DNA of 64,000 nt from Capnocytophaga sp. oral taxon 878 (lineage in GTDB: Bacteria > Bacteroidota > Bacteroidia > Flavobacteriales > Flavobacteriaceae): assembly GCF_002999135.1 (NCBI RefSeq), contig NZ_CP027229.1:806001-870000 (forward strand), read 5' to 3'. The position numbers were made by a program, and so were the translations under genes. This document shows positions 37,174-46,975 of this stretch, piece by piece (position 1 is the first letter of the stretch; each line of letters starts with the position of its first letter). Below the pieces are notes generated by a model that saw nothing but the letters and a program-made list of their open reading frames with translations, did not search any database and was not told where the DNA came from.

Positions 37174-38001
37174 ATGCAACAGTTTTACGATAAAATTAAT
37201 GAAACGGCTCGCATCATACAGTCGTATATTCCAGAACACACCCCCGAGTTTGCTATCATTTTAGGATCAGGACTCAGCAAATTAGAAGACGAAGTTGAAG
37301 TAATTTCCGAAATTAAGTACAAAAACATCCCCAACTTCCCTAAGTCCACTGTATCAGGACACAAAGGAAAACTCATCTACGGTAAAATCGAAGGACGTTA
37401 CGTACTAATGATGGCAGGTCGCGTACACTATTATGAAGGCTACACTATGCAAGAAGTAACCTTCCCAATACGCGTATTCCACCAGTTAGGCATCAAGCGC
37501 CTCATTGTATCCAATGCCTCAGGAGGCGTAAATCCCAACTTTTCAATAGGCGATGTAATGGTAATCCGTGACCATATCAATATGTTCCCCGAACATCCCC
37601 TACGTGGCAAAAACTTAGACCTCTTCGGCACCCGATTCCCCGATATGAGCAAACCATACACCCACGCTATGATTGCCGAACTCGAAAAAATCGCCAAAGA
37701 AAATAATATTAAATTACAAAAAGGTGTGTATGTAGGGCTACAAGGTCCCTCTTTTGAAACCCCTGCCGAGTACGGTATGGTACGCATCTTAGGCGGCGAT
37801 GCTGTAGGTATGAGTACCGTGCCCGAAGTAATTGTAGCACGACACCAAAATATGGAAGTATGCGCCCTATCAGTAATCACCGATTTAGGAGGCCCTGAAA
37901 TATCCCCCGATGTATCTCACGAAGAAGTACTGAACGCTGCCAATATCGCTATGCCCAACGTGATATTACTAGTTAAAAACCTTATAAAAAACTACCGTTA
38001 G
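37174..38001 (+). CDS. punA: Purine-nucleoside phosphorylase
   Basis: A 275-residue trimeric-type PNP that splits (deoxy)inosine and guanosine with phosphate. Conserved segments are AIILGSGLSKLEDEV, PNFPKSTVSGHKGKL, GRVHYYEGY, ASGGVNPNFSIGDVMVI, GPSFETPAEY and the base-site VGMSTVPEVIVARH. Length fits the family. A strong terminator follows at 38016. Confidence 0.95.
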   Translation: MQQFYDKINETARIIQSYIPEHTPEFAIILGSGLSKLEDEVEVISEIKYKNIPNFPKSTVSGHKGKLIYGKIEGRYVLMMAGRVHYYEGYTMQEVTFPIRVFHQLGIKRLIVSNASGGVNPNFSIGDVMVIRDHINMFPEHPLRGKNLDLFGTRFPDMSKPYTHAMIAELEKIAKENNIKLQKGVYVGLQGPSFETPAEYGMVRILGGDAVGMSTVPEVIVARHQNMEVCALSVITDLGGPEISPDVSHEEVLNAANIAMPNVILLVKNLIKNYR

Positions 38002-38015
38002 TAGTTCCCTTTAAT

Positions 38016-38063
38016 AATCAGACCAGTTTAGCTTGTTTTACTTGCCAAACTGGTCTGATTTTA
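38016..38063 (+). terminator. Terminator after punA
   Basis: A 14-bp perfect stem AATCAGACCAGTTT (38016-38029) / AAACTGGTCTGATT (38047-38060) with a 17-nt loop and a short T-tract. Confidence 0.85.
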
Positions 38064-38132
38064 ATTAATTCAACTTGTAGTAATCCAAAAATATTATTAA
38101 AGAAACCTTTCCTTGAAAATTAAAGTAAAAAG

Positions 38133-39119
38133 ATGATATACTTATTTTTATTATCACTTATTAGCTTTTTAGCAATTGCTCTTATGTGGCTATTCCGGAA
38201 TCCATCTTATGAAAAAATAAATAAAACATTCATACAAGCGTCCGATGCTACAATTAAAAAAGAAATTCCTGCTTTTAATCTAAATTTCGCAGTAGATAAA
38301 ATAGCCTATTCTCAGCCTATTTACTTTCCCAACGGAGTGCAAACAGACAATTTCTTTCAACACTTAGAAGCAATAAATTTAGATATTCCCGATTGGAACA
38401 GCGAAGGATTATATGAGGTAAAAGCTTCTACCAAGGCAGGCATCTTAGACCCCGCTTTTTTAGTATATAAATGGAATTCCAACACTTCCAATACACTCAT
38501 TTTTCACCACGGAGCATCAGAATATCCTTTTTATGGCATTTTCTCTAATATATTCAAAAAAGAAACACTAGATAATTTGAGTGTGAACCTAATTGTAGTC
38601 CGTACTCCTTTTCACAAGCAAAAAGGAAATTTGAAACAAGGAACAGCCTCCTTATCCACCTTTATGGCAACAATGGCAACAAGTGTCAAATTAACCGAAA
38701 AGCTAATTCACTCTTTACGACAAAAAGGAGTACCAACTATCGGAATTGGCGGATTCAGCTTAGGAGCTGTAATAGCAAATAGGCATCGGGTAGCCTATAA
38801 TTCAGCCGATTTCTATGTGCCAATAGTAGGAACAGTAGCACACGAAAAGTTTTTTATTTTCCCCAAAAAAAATACCACTGAAAGTGAAATTGAACGAAAC
38901 AAAATCATTACACAACACCTAAATTTCTCAGCCCAATGGCAGGAAATTCAATCACCCAATGCTTTTCCTGTGATGGCTCGCTATGATGCGTTTTTACCAC
39001 TTCACCAGCATGCTCCAGCTTATGGAAATCTCGAAGTGGAAGTTTGGAACACAGGCCATTTATCCACCGCTCTTTTTTACGATGCAATGTGGCATATTTT
39101 ATTAAAACGACTGAAGTAG
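38133..39119 (+). CDS. Alpha/beta-hydrolase-like membrane-anchored protein
   Basis: A 328-residue protein with an N-terminal membrane helix (residues 2-20). A nucleophile elbow GGFSLGA (Ser of the GxSxG motif), an Asp in ARYDAFLPL and a His in NTGHLST give a plausible catalytic triad in the right order for an alpha/beta-hydrolase; TLIFHHGASEYPF could supply the oxyanion hole. Substrate unknown. Monocistronic, between the punA terminator and the convergent thioesterase gene. Confidence 0.65.
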   Translation: MIYLFLLSLISFLAIALMWLFRNPSYEKINKTFIQASDATIKKEIPAFNLNFAVDKIAYSQPIYFPNGVQTDNFFQHLEAINLDIPDWNSEGLYEVKASTKAGILDPAFLVYKWNSNTSNTLIFHHGASEYPFYGIFSNIFKKETLDNLSVNLIVVRTPFHKQKGNLKQGTASLSTFMATMATSVKLTEKLIHSLRQKGVPTIGIGGFSLGAVIANRHRVAYNSADFYVPIVGTVAHEKFFIFPKKNTTESEIERNKIITQHLNFSAQWQEIQSPNAFPVMARYDAFLPLHQHAPAYGNLEVEVWNTGHLSTALFYDAMWHILLKRLK

Positions 39120-39215
39120 TAAGCATAAACACTATTCTCACAAAGTCTTATCTCTCTTCAGTATGTTTCCCTATTTTTTTTACCTTTTCAACTAACAAGT
39201 TAAGCTGATTAAAGG

Positions 39216-39635
39216 CTAACCTATAGCCTTTCCAATAAGTTGTAACACCTTTTCAGGACAACGTACAGGACGAAAAGTTTTTGCATCTACAAATACCAAT
39301 ACAGTATTAGCTGTAGAAAGTAATTCGCCCTTTTCATTGTAAATCTCGTAATCAAACTCTATTTTTTTAGAAGGAAGTTCTTTAAGGATAGTACGAATAG
39401 TAATAAGCTCGTCATATAAAGCGGGCTTTTTATATTGTATTTGCAAAGATACCACAGGCATCATAACACCCTCTTCCTCCATAGCTTTGTAGGTAAAACC
39501 AATAGAACGTAACCACTCTACACGCCCCAATTCCAAATACTGAGGGTAATTCCCATAGTACACAACCCCCATTTGGTCTGTTTCTGCATACCTAGTACGC
39601 AGTTCATAGTCAAACTGTAATCTACTCATAATCAT
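39216..39635 (-). CDS. Acyl-CoA thioesterase (YbgC/4HBT hotdog family)
   Basis: A 139-residue hotdog-fold enzyme. The active-site region reads RYAETDQMGVVYYGNYPQYL with the catalytic Asp, followed by EWLRSIGF, the pattern of YbgC-like thioesterases. Start at 39635 or at the second Met at 39629. Its likely promoter is on the minus strand at 39761-39790 (TTTG-N18-TAATTTTG), leaving a leader of about 120 nt. Confidence 0.88.
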   Translation of the reverse strand: MIMSRLQFDYELRTRYAETDQMGVVYYGNYPQYLELGRVEWLRSIGFTYKAMEEEGVMMPVVSLQIQYKKPALYDELITIRTILKELPSKKIEFDYEIYNEKGELLSTANTVLVFVDAKTFRPVRCPEKVLQLIGKAIG

Positions 39636-39714
39636 ATAAATATAAAAATTCTTAAATCTCCCATATAAAAAGAAAGTAAAAAAACAAGTGTTAAATATTT
39701 TTTTTATTCAAAAA

Positions 39715-39723
39715 TTATTCACA
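39715..39723 (+). other. Single DnaA-box-like site
   Basis: TTATTCACA matches the DnaA box consensus TTATnCACA exactly, about 105 bp upstream of dnaA in an A+T-rich gap. Only one box is visible, so autoregulation of dnaA is more likely than an origin here. Confidence 0.4.
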
Positions 39724-39828
39724 ATTTTGCTCACTGAAATAACAGTGCATTTTTAGAAGGCAAAATTACTAAAAAAATCTAATAATCAAACGATTAGCAA
39801 AATAGATGTCTTAAAAAACATTTTTTTT

Positions 39829-41247
39829 ATGAAAGAAGCAGCTGAAAAAGTATGGGAAAAGTGTCTTGATTTCATTAAAGACAACATAGAAGAACAACAA
39901 TTTAATATGTGGTTCGCCCCTATAATCCCCGAAAGTTTAGAAGATAACAAGCTAAAAATAAAGGTGCCATCACGGCTCCATTATGAGTGGCTTGAGGAAA
40001 CGTATATATCCCTCCTCAAATCTGCTTTGAACTTCTCTTTAGGGCAAAATTCACGCTTAGTATATGTTATAGGCAAGGATGCCAATAGGCAGCAATTACC
40101 TAGTACCAACCGCCCCGAGTTGGCAAAACAATCAGTTACTTTAGCTACCGAAACTAAGGACCCCGAACTGAAAAACCCATTCGTAATACCTGGTATCAGA
40201 GAAATTACTATTGATCCTCAGCTAAACCTACAACTCAACTTCGATAACTTCGTCGAAGGTAATTCCAACCGATTAGCACGCTCGGCAGGAATAGCTGTAG
40301 CTAATAAGCCAGGAGGCACTGCTTTTAACCCCCTATTTATATTCGGTGGGGTAGGCCTAGGTAAAACACACTTAGCACACGCTATCGGGGTTGATATTAA
40401 AGAAAAACACCCTAAGAAAAAAGTACTTTATGTATCAGCCGAAAAGTTCACCCAGCAGTTCATCAGCGCTTCTACTGCCAAGGACAATAAAAATAACCTG
40501 AATGATTTTATTCACTTCTATCAGCTTATCGATGTGCTAATAGTAGATGATATCCAATTCCTTTCAGGTAAAGTAAAAACCCAAGACGCCTTCTTTCATA
40601 TCTTTAACCATCTACACCAAACCGGCAAGCAAGTAATACTTACTTCCGATAAAGCTCCTGTTGATTTGTTTGATATTGAACAACGCCTGTTATCTCGCTT
40701 TAAATGGGGACTATCAGCCGAACTACAATTACCCGATTATGAAACCCGTTATGAAATACTAAAAAACAAATTCTATAACGATGGGGCCGAAATAGATGAA
40801 GATATTATAGCCTATTTAGCCGAGAATATACGCACCAACATACGTGAGTTAGAAGGGGTAAGTAACTCACTCATTGCACAAGCTGCTTTTAATCGAAAAG
40901 AGTATTCTATAGAGCTTGCTCAAAGTATTATTGAAAAATCAGTTAAAAATAACCGCCATGATTTAACTATCGATCATATTCAGCAAATCATAGCCGATTA
41001 TTTTAGTTTAGATATTGAGTCTCTACATTCTAAAACACGTAAGCGCAATGTCGTTCAAGCTAGGCAGTTAGCTATGTTTTTCAGTAAAAAATACACCAAA
41101 AGTTCCCTATCAACTATTGGTAGCCAAATAGGCCAACGTGACCATGCTACAGTACTTCACGCTTGCAAAACGGTTGAAAACCTTATCGAAACCGATCGTG
41201 AATTCAAAAAATATGTAAGCGATTTAGAAACTAAATTTTCTGACTAA
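39829..41247 (+). CDS. dnaA: Chromosomal replication initiator DnaA
   Basis: A 472-residue AAA+ initiator. Domain I starts EAAEKVWEKCLDFIKDNIEE, Walker A is GGVGLGKTHLAHA, Walker B LIVDDIQFLSG, and the domain IV DNA-binding signature is GQRDHATVLHACKTVE. It overlaps the following ald-like gene by one base (TAATG), so the two are probably translated from one message, an unusual partner for dnaA. Confidence 0.98.
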   Translation: MKEAAEKVWEKCLDFIKDNIEEQQFNMWFAPIIPESLEDNKLKIKVPSRLHYEWLEETYISLLKSALNFSLGQNSRLVYVIGKDANRQQLPSTNRPELAKQSVTLATETKDPELKNPFVIPGIREITIDPQLNLQLNFDNFVEGNSNRLARSAGIAVANKPGGTAFNPLFIFGGVGLGKTHLAHAIGVDIKEKHPKKKVLYVSAEKFTQQFISASTAKDNKNNLNDFIHFYQLIDVLIVDDIQFLSGKVKTQDAFFHIFNHLHQTGKQVILTSDKAPVDLFDIEQRLLSRFKWGLSAELQLPDYETRYEILKNKFYNDGAEIDEDIIAYLAENIRTNIRELEGVSNSLIAQAAFNRKEYSIELAQSIIEKSVKNNRHDLTIDHIQQIIADYFSLDIESLHSKTRKRNVVQARQLAMFFSKKYTKSSLSTIGSQIGQRDHATVLHACKTVENLIETDREFKKYVSDLETKFSD

Positions 41248-42419
41248 TGCCACACACATTTGCTCAGCTCATACCTCAAGAAGAACGCTTGGCTGTAGCC
41301 ACTAAGCAACAGTCTCTAAAAATAGGGATACCTAAAGAGCATAGCTTTGGGGAGCAACGCATCTGCCTTACTCCCTCTGATGTTGCTGTACTAACAGCCA
41401 ATGAGCACCATATCTTGATAGAAAGCGGAGCAGGCAAAAAAGCTAACTTTACCGATAGAGATTACAGTGAGGTAGGCGCTGAAATAATATATGATACTCA
41501 AGATGTATTTGCCTGTCCTATCATATTAAAGGTAGCCCCCCTTACTTATGAAGAAATAACCTACATAAAACCCAATACCGTAGTAATTTCAGTTTTACCT
41601 CTTAATACACTTACTACTGAGTATTTTGAGGCGCTTGCTCAAAAACAAATTACAGCTTTAGCTTTTGAGTATATTAAGGATGAGCAAGAAAATTACCCCA
41701 TACGCCAGTCAATTAGTGAAATAACAGGTGTAGCATCTGTACTTATAGCCGCCGAGCTTCTAAGCCAAGAAAGCGGAGTTCTTTTGGGTAATATAGTAGG
41801 CGTGCCCCCTGCCGAAGTAATACTTTTAGGGGCCAATGAAATAACAACAGCTGCAGCCCAAACAGCCTTAAGTTTAGGAGCAAATGTAAAGATATTCGCA
41901 AAATCTCTTTCCGATTTGCGAAAGCTAAAACAACTATTACCTTCTGTATTTACAGCTACTTTACAGTCTTCACTCCTCAAAGAAAACCTAAAACATTGTA
42001 ATATATTAATAGGAGCTATGCGTGGCGAAAAATACTCACCTGTAGTAATTACCAATGAAATGGTTCAACTAATGCCACGTGGTTCTGTAATTATCGATAC
42101 TACAATTGATACAGGTGGCTGTATTGAAACCAGTCAGCTTACCTCTTTTAATAATCCTACATTTGTAGCTCATGAGGTGTTACATTACGGAGTGCCAAAT
42201 TTACCTTCACGTTATGCTCATACAGCTTCAGTTTCTCTTAGTAATGTACTGCTACCTTATCTACTAAAAATAGGAGAAGAAGGCGGCTTTGAAAACGCTC
42301 TACAAGCTGATAAAGGCTTCCGTAACGGACTATATTTATACCACGGAATTTTCACCAATGATACGGTTTCCCAATGGTTTGATTTGCCTTATAAACCCCT
42401 TAATTTATTGTTTTTATAG
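41247..42419 (+). CDS. Alanine dehydrogenase family protein with altered NAD loop
   Basis: A 390-residue protein aligned along its length with flavobacterial alanine dehydrogenase: KIGIPKEHSFGEQRICLTP (25-43), ESGAGKKANFTD, EITGVASVLIAAELL and the tail VPNLPSRYAHTASVSLSN and GLYLYHGIFTN. The Rossmann glycine loop, normally GAGTVGE or similar, reads GANEITT (195-201), losing two glycines. Whether it still binds NAD is doubtful. It is tightly coupled to dnaA. Confidence 0.85.
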   Translation: MPHTFAQLIPQEERLAVATKQQSLKIGIPKEHSFGEQRICLTPSDVAVLTANEHHILIESGAGKKANFTDRDYSEVGAEIIYDTQDVFACPIILKVAPLTYEEITYIKPNTVVISVLPLNTLTTEYFEALAQKQITALAFEYIKDEQENYPIRQSISEITGVASVLIAAELLSQESGVLLGNIVGVPPAEVILLGANEITTAAAQTALSLGANVKIFAKSLSDLRKLKQLLPSVFTATLQSSLLKENLKHCNILIGAMRGEKYSPVVITNEMVQLMPRGSVIIDTTIDTGGCIETSQLTSFNNPTFVAHEVLHYGVPNLPSRYAHTASVSLSNVLLPYLLKIGEEGGFENALQADKGFRNGLYLYHGIFTNDTVSQWFDLPYKPLNLLFL

Positions 42420-42423
42420 ATAT

Positions 42424-42466
42424 AAAAAAAGGAACTGCTCAATTATTATTGAACAGTTCCTTTTTT
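42424..42466. terminator. Bidirectional terminator between ald and recQ
   Basis: A long stem AAAAAAGGAACTG-c-TCAA / TTGA-a-CAGTTCCTTTTTT with one mismatch and a short loop; A/T runs serve both strands. Confidence 0.9.
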
Positions 42467-42498
42467 GTTATACAAAAAATAATAAAAGTTTTATTTTC

Positions 42499-44688
42499 TT
42501 AATTAGCTACTTCACTAATGAACTTTAATCTGTATATTCTCAGTTCATCATCTTCATAGTCACCAGCAAACTCTTTAGAAGCAAGTGATATTTTATCACT
42601 TTCAGCTTCCATAAAATACTCATGAAGTTCTTCTTGTTGTTCTTCATCTAATATTTCATTCACCCAATAATCAATATTTAGTTTAGTTCCGCTGTACACT
42701 ATTTGTTCCATTTCTTTCAAGAACTCATCCATTTCTAAACCTTTAGCTTGAGCTATATCAGGTAAAGGTAGTTTACGGTCTACATTCTGAATGATAAATA
42801 ATTTTAATGCCGAGTTAGAACCTGTAGTCTTCACAATAAGATCTTCCGGACGTATAATATCATTCTCTTCTACATATTTCTCAATAAGTTTGACAAATTC
42901 AGCCCCAAACTTCTTAGCTTTTCCCTCACCTATACCATGTACATTAGTAAGCTCCTGAATAGTAATAGGGTATTTAAGCGCCATATCTTCCAATGAAGGG
43001 TCTTGGAATACTACAAATGGTGGTACGCCTTTTTGTTTAGCTACCTTTTTGCGCAGGTCTTTCAACATTTCCAATAATACAGGGTCAGCTACCGAAGCAT
43101 TATCACTATTTATATTTTCAGGTTCTTCTTCAAAAGAGTGGTCTTCAGTCATCATAAACGAAGGTACTTTTTTAAGAAATTCCCTACCTTTATCAGTAAT
43201 AAACATTACCCCATAGGTTTCAATATCTTTACGTATCAAGCCATTTACCATTACTTGTCGTAACAATGCCATCCAATACACATCTTCTTTGTCTTTCCCT
43301 ATACCAAAGAAATCTTGTTCATCAATACGGTGTGCTTTTATCAAAGCACTTACTTTTCCTATTAAGGTATTTACTAACTCTTTAGCTTTAAATTTCTGTT
43401 TTGTAGCTATAATTACATTTAGTAATTTTACTACATCATCTTTAGCTTCTTTCTTTTCTTTGGGGAAGCGTACATTATCATCCATATCTGCACCTTCACC
43501 ATTTACCTCGTCAAATTCCTCACCAAAATAGTGTAATATGAACTTACGGCGTGAACTAGATGTTTCTGCGTATGCTACTATATCTTGCAAAAGGGCTTGT
43601 CCTATTTCTTGTTCGGCAATAGGCTTACCTATCATAAACTTTTCTAACTTTTCTACATCTTTATATGAGTAGAAAGCCAAGCAATGTCCTTCACCTCCAT
43701 CACGTCCTGCACGTCCCGTCTCCTGATAATAGCTCTCAATGCTTTTAGGAATATCATGATGAATTACAAACCGTACATCCGGTTTATCTATTCCCATACC
43801 AAAGGCAATAGTGGCCACTACCACATCTACCTCTTCCATAAGGAACATATCTTGATGTTTAGCACGCGTTTTAGCATCCAATCCCGCGTGATAAGGCACT
43901 GCCGAAATACCATTTACTTGCAATGTCTGCGCAAGATCTTCTACCTTTTTACGGCTTAAGCAGTATATTATCCCCGATTTTTTATCATTTTGTTTTACAA
44001 ATCTGATAATATCAGCATCAACATTTTTAGTTTTAGGGCGTACTTCATAGTACAAATTGGGGCGGTTAAATGATGATTTGAATACATTAGCTTCCTGCAT
44101 ACCTAAGTTTTTGAGTATATCCTCCTGCACCTTAGGAGTAGCTGTAGCTGTAAGAGCTACAATAGGAATATTACTGCCTAAACGCTCAATAATTGTCTTA
44201 ATATTGCGATATTCAGGACGAAAATCATGCCCCCATTCCGAAATACAGTGAGCTTCATCTACTGCTACAAATGAGATAGGCACTGTTTTAAGAAAATTAG
44301 CATATTCTTCTTTAATAAGTGATTCAGGAGCTACATATAACAGTTTTGTTTTACCATTACTAATATCATCCATCACCTCACGTATTTCATTTTTTGTAAG
44401 TGATGAATTCAGCACGTGGGCTATACTATCAGTAGATGAGATACCGCGTACCACATCCACTTGGTTTTTCATTAAGGCTATAAGTGGTGATATAACAATA
44501 GCCGTTCCCTCCAATACCAAGGCAGGTAGCTGGTAACATAATGATTTACCACCCCCTGTGGGCATAATTACAAAGGTATTTTCCCTGTTAATTACGCTCA
44601 TTATAATCTCTTCTTGATGCCCTTTAAACGCTTCAAAACCAAAGTAGTGTTTCAGGGATTTATGTAAGTCGTCTGTTGTCATTTTCAT
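42499..44688 (-). CDS. recQ: ATP-dependent DNA helicase RecQ
   Basis: A 729-residue RecQ, longer than the 610-residue E. coli enzyme. Motif I is TGGGKSLCYQLPAL, motif II DEAHCISEWGHDFR and motif VI ends QETGRAGRDG. An RQC-like region and an HRDC domain (about 560-640) follow, then an extra C-terminal segment of about 90 residues ending in an acidic stretch. Its promoter is at 44743-44772. Confidence 0.96.
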   Translation of the reverse strand: MKMTTDDLHKSLKHYFGFEAFKGHQEEIIMSVINRENTFVIMPTGGGKSLCYQLPALVLEGTAIVISPLIALMKNQVDVVRGISSTDSIAHVLNSSLTKNEIREVMDDISNGKTKLLYVAPESLIKEEYANFLKTVPISFVAVDEAHCISEWGHDFRPEYRNIKTIIERLGSNIPIVALTATATPKVQEDILKNLGMQEANVFKSSFNRPNLYYEVRPKTKNVDADIIRFVKQNDKKSGIIYCLSRKKVEDLAQTLQVNGISAVPYHAGLDAKTRAKHQDMFLMEEVDVVVATIAFGMGIDKPDVRFVIHHDIPKSIESYYQETGRAGRDGGEGHCLAFYSYKDVEKLEKFMIGKPIAEQEIGQALLQDIVAYAETSSSRRKFILHYFGEEFDEVNGEGADMDDNVRFPKEKKEAKDDVVKLLNVIIATKQKFKAKELVNTLIGKVSALIKAHRIDEQDFFGIGKDKEDVYWMALLRQVMVNGLIRKDIETYGVMFITDKGREFLKKVPSFMMTEDHSFEEEPENINSDNASVADPVLLEMLKDLRKKVAKQKGVPPFVVFQDPSLEDMALKYPITIQELTNVHGIGEGKAKKFGAEFVKLIEKYVEENDIIRPEDLIVKTTGSNSALKLFIIQNVDRKLPLPDIAQAKGLEMDEFLKEMEQIVYSGTKLNIDYWVNEILDEEQQEELHEYFMEAESDKISLASKEFAGDYEDDELRIYRLKFISEVAN

Positions 44689-44742
44689 AGTAAATTTCTT
44701 TGATTTCTTATGCTTGAGTATTTTGTTAGTCGTTTTATTTTA

Positions 44743-44772
44743 CAAATATACGGCTTTTTCCCATACTACAAA
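44743..44772 (-). promoter_or_regulatory. Promoter of recQ
   Basis: On the minus strand TTTG (44769-44772) and TATATTTG (44743-44750) with an 18-bp spacer. Confidence 0.65.
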
Positions 44773-44802
44773 AGTTTTACCTAAAAAAATATCTATAACA
44801 CT

Positions 44803-45378
44803 TTATTTCTGCTTTAAGTGCTCAGCTATAAAGCAGAGTTCTTCATACCATTGCTCTCCAAATTTTCTTATAAGAGCTTCTTTTACAAACTTATAGATAG
44901 GTACTTGCAGTTCTTTTCCTAAGGAGCAAGCCTCATCACATATCGGGCTCCAACGGTGATAGTTCACTGCCGTGAATGAGCTGTACTCTTGCAAGCGAAT
45001 AGGATATAGGTGGCATGATATAGGCTTCTTCCAATCTATCTTTTTGTCATTATACGCTTGTTCTATTGCGCATAATGCCCATCCTTGTTCATTGTGTACT
45101 ACATAAGCACATTCACCTCCATCAATCAGTGGTGTTTCCCATTCGCCATCTTCACCTTTTACATACACACCTTGTGCCTCAATAGCTGCACGCCCTTTAT
45201 CAGTAAGGTAAGGAGCTACTTCTGGGTAGATGCGTTTCATCACCTTCAGTTCACTTTCTTCTACTGGGGCTCCAGCATCACCTTCTATACAGCAAGCTCC
45301 TTTGCAAGCATTGAGGTTACACACAAATTCATTTTCTACTATATCTTCTGAAATTATCGTATTTGCTACTTGTATCAT
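44803..45378 (-). CDS. DUF3109 family cysteine-rich protein
   Basis: A 191-residue protein with a conserved cysteine set: CNLNACKGACC near residues 20-30, a Cys in GGECAYV, a Cys in WALCAIEQA, and SCHLYPIR. This pattern is that of DUF3109, a relative of the CxxxCxxCC (YkgJ-like) metal-binding proteins. It may bind zinc or iron-sulfur; no function is proven. It follows recR by 29 bp on the same strand. Confidence 0.85.
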   Translation of the reverse strand: MIQVANTIISEDIVENEFVCNLNACKGACCIEGDAGAPVEESELKVMKRIYPEVAPYLTDKGRAAIEAQGVYVKGEDGEWETPLIDGGECAYVVHNEQGWALCAIEQAYNDKKIDWKKPISCHLYPIRLQEYSSFTAVNYHRWSPICDEACSLGKELQVPIYKFVKEALIRKFGEQWYEELCFIAEHLKQK

Positions 45379-45407
45379 TTTCTTTTTGTGTTATCCATAA
45401 TCTAAAG

Positions 45408-46028
45408 CTATACTGCTTTAATAGCCTTTTCAAACGGAATTCTTTGTGCTATACTACGCCCCAATGTTACCTCATCAGTATATTCCAATTCACCTCCAAC
45501 AGCTATACCGCGTGCAATGGTCGAAATTGTAATATTATAAGGTTCTACTTGTTTGTAAATATAGAAATTAGTAGTATCTCCCTCCATAGTATTACTCAAG
45601 GCAAGTATCAATTCACTTACTTTACCTTCTTTCACTTTTTCTACTAATGAAGCTATATGTAGATTGGAAGGAGCTATACCATCAATAGGTGATATTTTTC
45701 CACCCAGCACATGATATTGTCCTTTAAACTGACCTGTATTTTCTATAGCCATCACATCACGAAAATCCTCTACTACACAAATCACACCTATATCTCTCAT
45801 AGGGTTAGCGCATATTTCACAGAGGTCTACATCCGATATGTTATGACAATTATGGCAGTATTGTATATGGGTACGCAAATCTACAATAGCTTGCGCTAAT
45901 TGCAACGATTGTTCTTCAGGTTGTTTTAATAAATGTAATGCCAATCGCAGTGCAGTACGCTTTCCTATACTAGGCAACTGCGATATTTCATACACTGCAT
46001 TCTCTAATAGTTTTGATGAAAAATCCAA
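45408..46028 (-). CDS. recR: Recombination protein RecR
   Basis: A 206-residue RecR for RecFOR-type loading of RecA on gaps. It has the helix-hairpin-helix [17 protein letters not shown], the four-cysteine zinc finger [16 protein letters not shown], and the Toprim domain with [12 protein letters not shown] and [12 protein letters not shown]. Length is typical. It lies 4 bp after the phosphatase gene. Confidence 0.97.
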   Translation of the reverse strand: MDFSSKLLENAVYEISQLPSIGKRTALRLALHLLKQPEEQSLQLAQAIVDLRTHIQYCHNCHNISDVDLCEICANPMRDIGVICVVEDFRDVMAIENTGQFKGQYHVLGGKISPIDGIAPSNLHIASLVEKVKEGKVSELILALSNTMEGDTTNFYIYKQVEPYNITISTIARGIAVGGELEYTDEVTLGRSIAQRIPFEKAIKAV

Positions 46029-46032
46029 TTTT

Positions 46033-46500
46033 TTAATTATTAGAAATTAGTTTCTCAGCTACCTTATTGCAAGCTATATCAATCATCTGATATACCTTCT
46101 CAAAGTCAGCTGCTTCACCATAGTAAGGGTCTGGTATTTCATGTTTTTCCATAGTACCAAGAGCATCAGCTAAGAACGAAATTTTCTGTAGTTCACGGTC
46201 TGTGCTTGCTAGTTTTATAAGGTTCTTATAATTGCTTCTATCCATTACAAAAATATAGTCAAAAGCAGCAAAGTCAGCAGCCGAGAACTGTCGTCCTTTC
46301 AGTTCCGAGATGTCTACTCCATGTTTTTTACCCGAAGCTACAGAGCGTGGGTCTGGAGCATCGCCCACATGGTAATTGGCTGTACCTGCCGAATCAACTT
46401 CAAAACGATCAGCAGGAAGTTTGCTTCTCATCACACCTTCTGCCAAAGGTGATCTACATATATTTCCCAAGCAAACCATAAGTATTTTTGTTTTCTTCAT
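46033..46500 (-). CDS. Low-molecular-weight protein-tyrosine phosphatase
   Basis: A 155-residue phosphatase with the CX5R active site in [15 protein letters not shown] near the N-terminus and the general-acid DPYYG motif near residue 123 (EIPDPYYGE). It is in the recR-DUF3109 operon. Such enzymes can control exopolysaccharide kinases, but no kinase gene is nearby. Confidence 0.93.
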   Translation of the reverse strand: MKKTKILMVCLGNICRSPLAEGVMRSKLPADRFEVDSAGTANYHVGDAPDPRSVASGKKHGVDISELKGRQFSAADFAAFDYIFVMDRSNYKNLIKLASTDRELQKISFLADALGTMEKHEIPDPYYGEAADFEKVYQMIDIACNKVAEKLISNN

Positions 46501-46544
46501 TTTCTTTTTTACTATTTCAGTTCCCTATTTATCAGAGGAAACAA

Positions 46545-46904
46545 TCAGATATACAACTCATATATAACAATCTTATACCCATTAGGATCTTTTATTGTAA
46601 TATATTCTCCAATAGGTATTTCATCTATTCTTTCTATAGAAATCTTATGAGTTAATAAATCTGTTTTAAAGGCTTCTAAATCTTCAATTTGCATTGAAAA
46701 TAAAAAGAGATTGTTATGTTGCATATTATCACTCAAACCCTTTACTACATAAGCATCCTTTTCATAAATATTCAGAAAGAAATTACCATTAAAAAAAGTA
46801 TCTTTATTATAGCAAACAAACCCTAATATTTTGTAAAATTCAATAGTTTCTTCTTTCTTATGAGTAGTAATAGGAATTACAAACTTCTTAATATTTGTAC
46901 TCAT
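46545..46904 (-). CDS. VOC (glyoxalase/bleomycin-resistance fold) family protein
   Basis: A 119-residue protein with the vicinal-oxygen-chelate fold pattern: FVIPITTHKKEETIEFYKIL at the start and EIPIGEYITIKDPNGYKIVI at the end, the second containing the usual DPNG turn. The metal ligands are not clear enough to name a reaction. It lies 44 bp upstream of the phosphatase gene on the same strand. Confidence 0.75.
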   Translation of the reverse strand: MSTNIKKFVIPITTHKKEETIEFYKILGFVCYNKDTFFNGNFFLNIYEKDAYVVKGLSDNMQHNNLFLFSMQIEDLEAFKTDLLTHKISIERIDEIPIGEYITIKDPNGYKIVIYELYI

Positions 46905-46975
46905 TGCAAAGTTTAAAGCTAATTTTTATAAATTCCTTCAACAAGTTTTATTTGCTAATTACTCATTGCTAATTA

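Noticed and set aside
39636-39828. Replication origin oriC upstream of dnaA
   Set aside because: Only one DnaA box and no cluster or obvious unwinding element; A+T richness alone is not enough.
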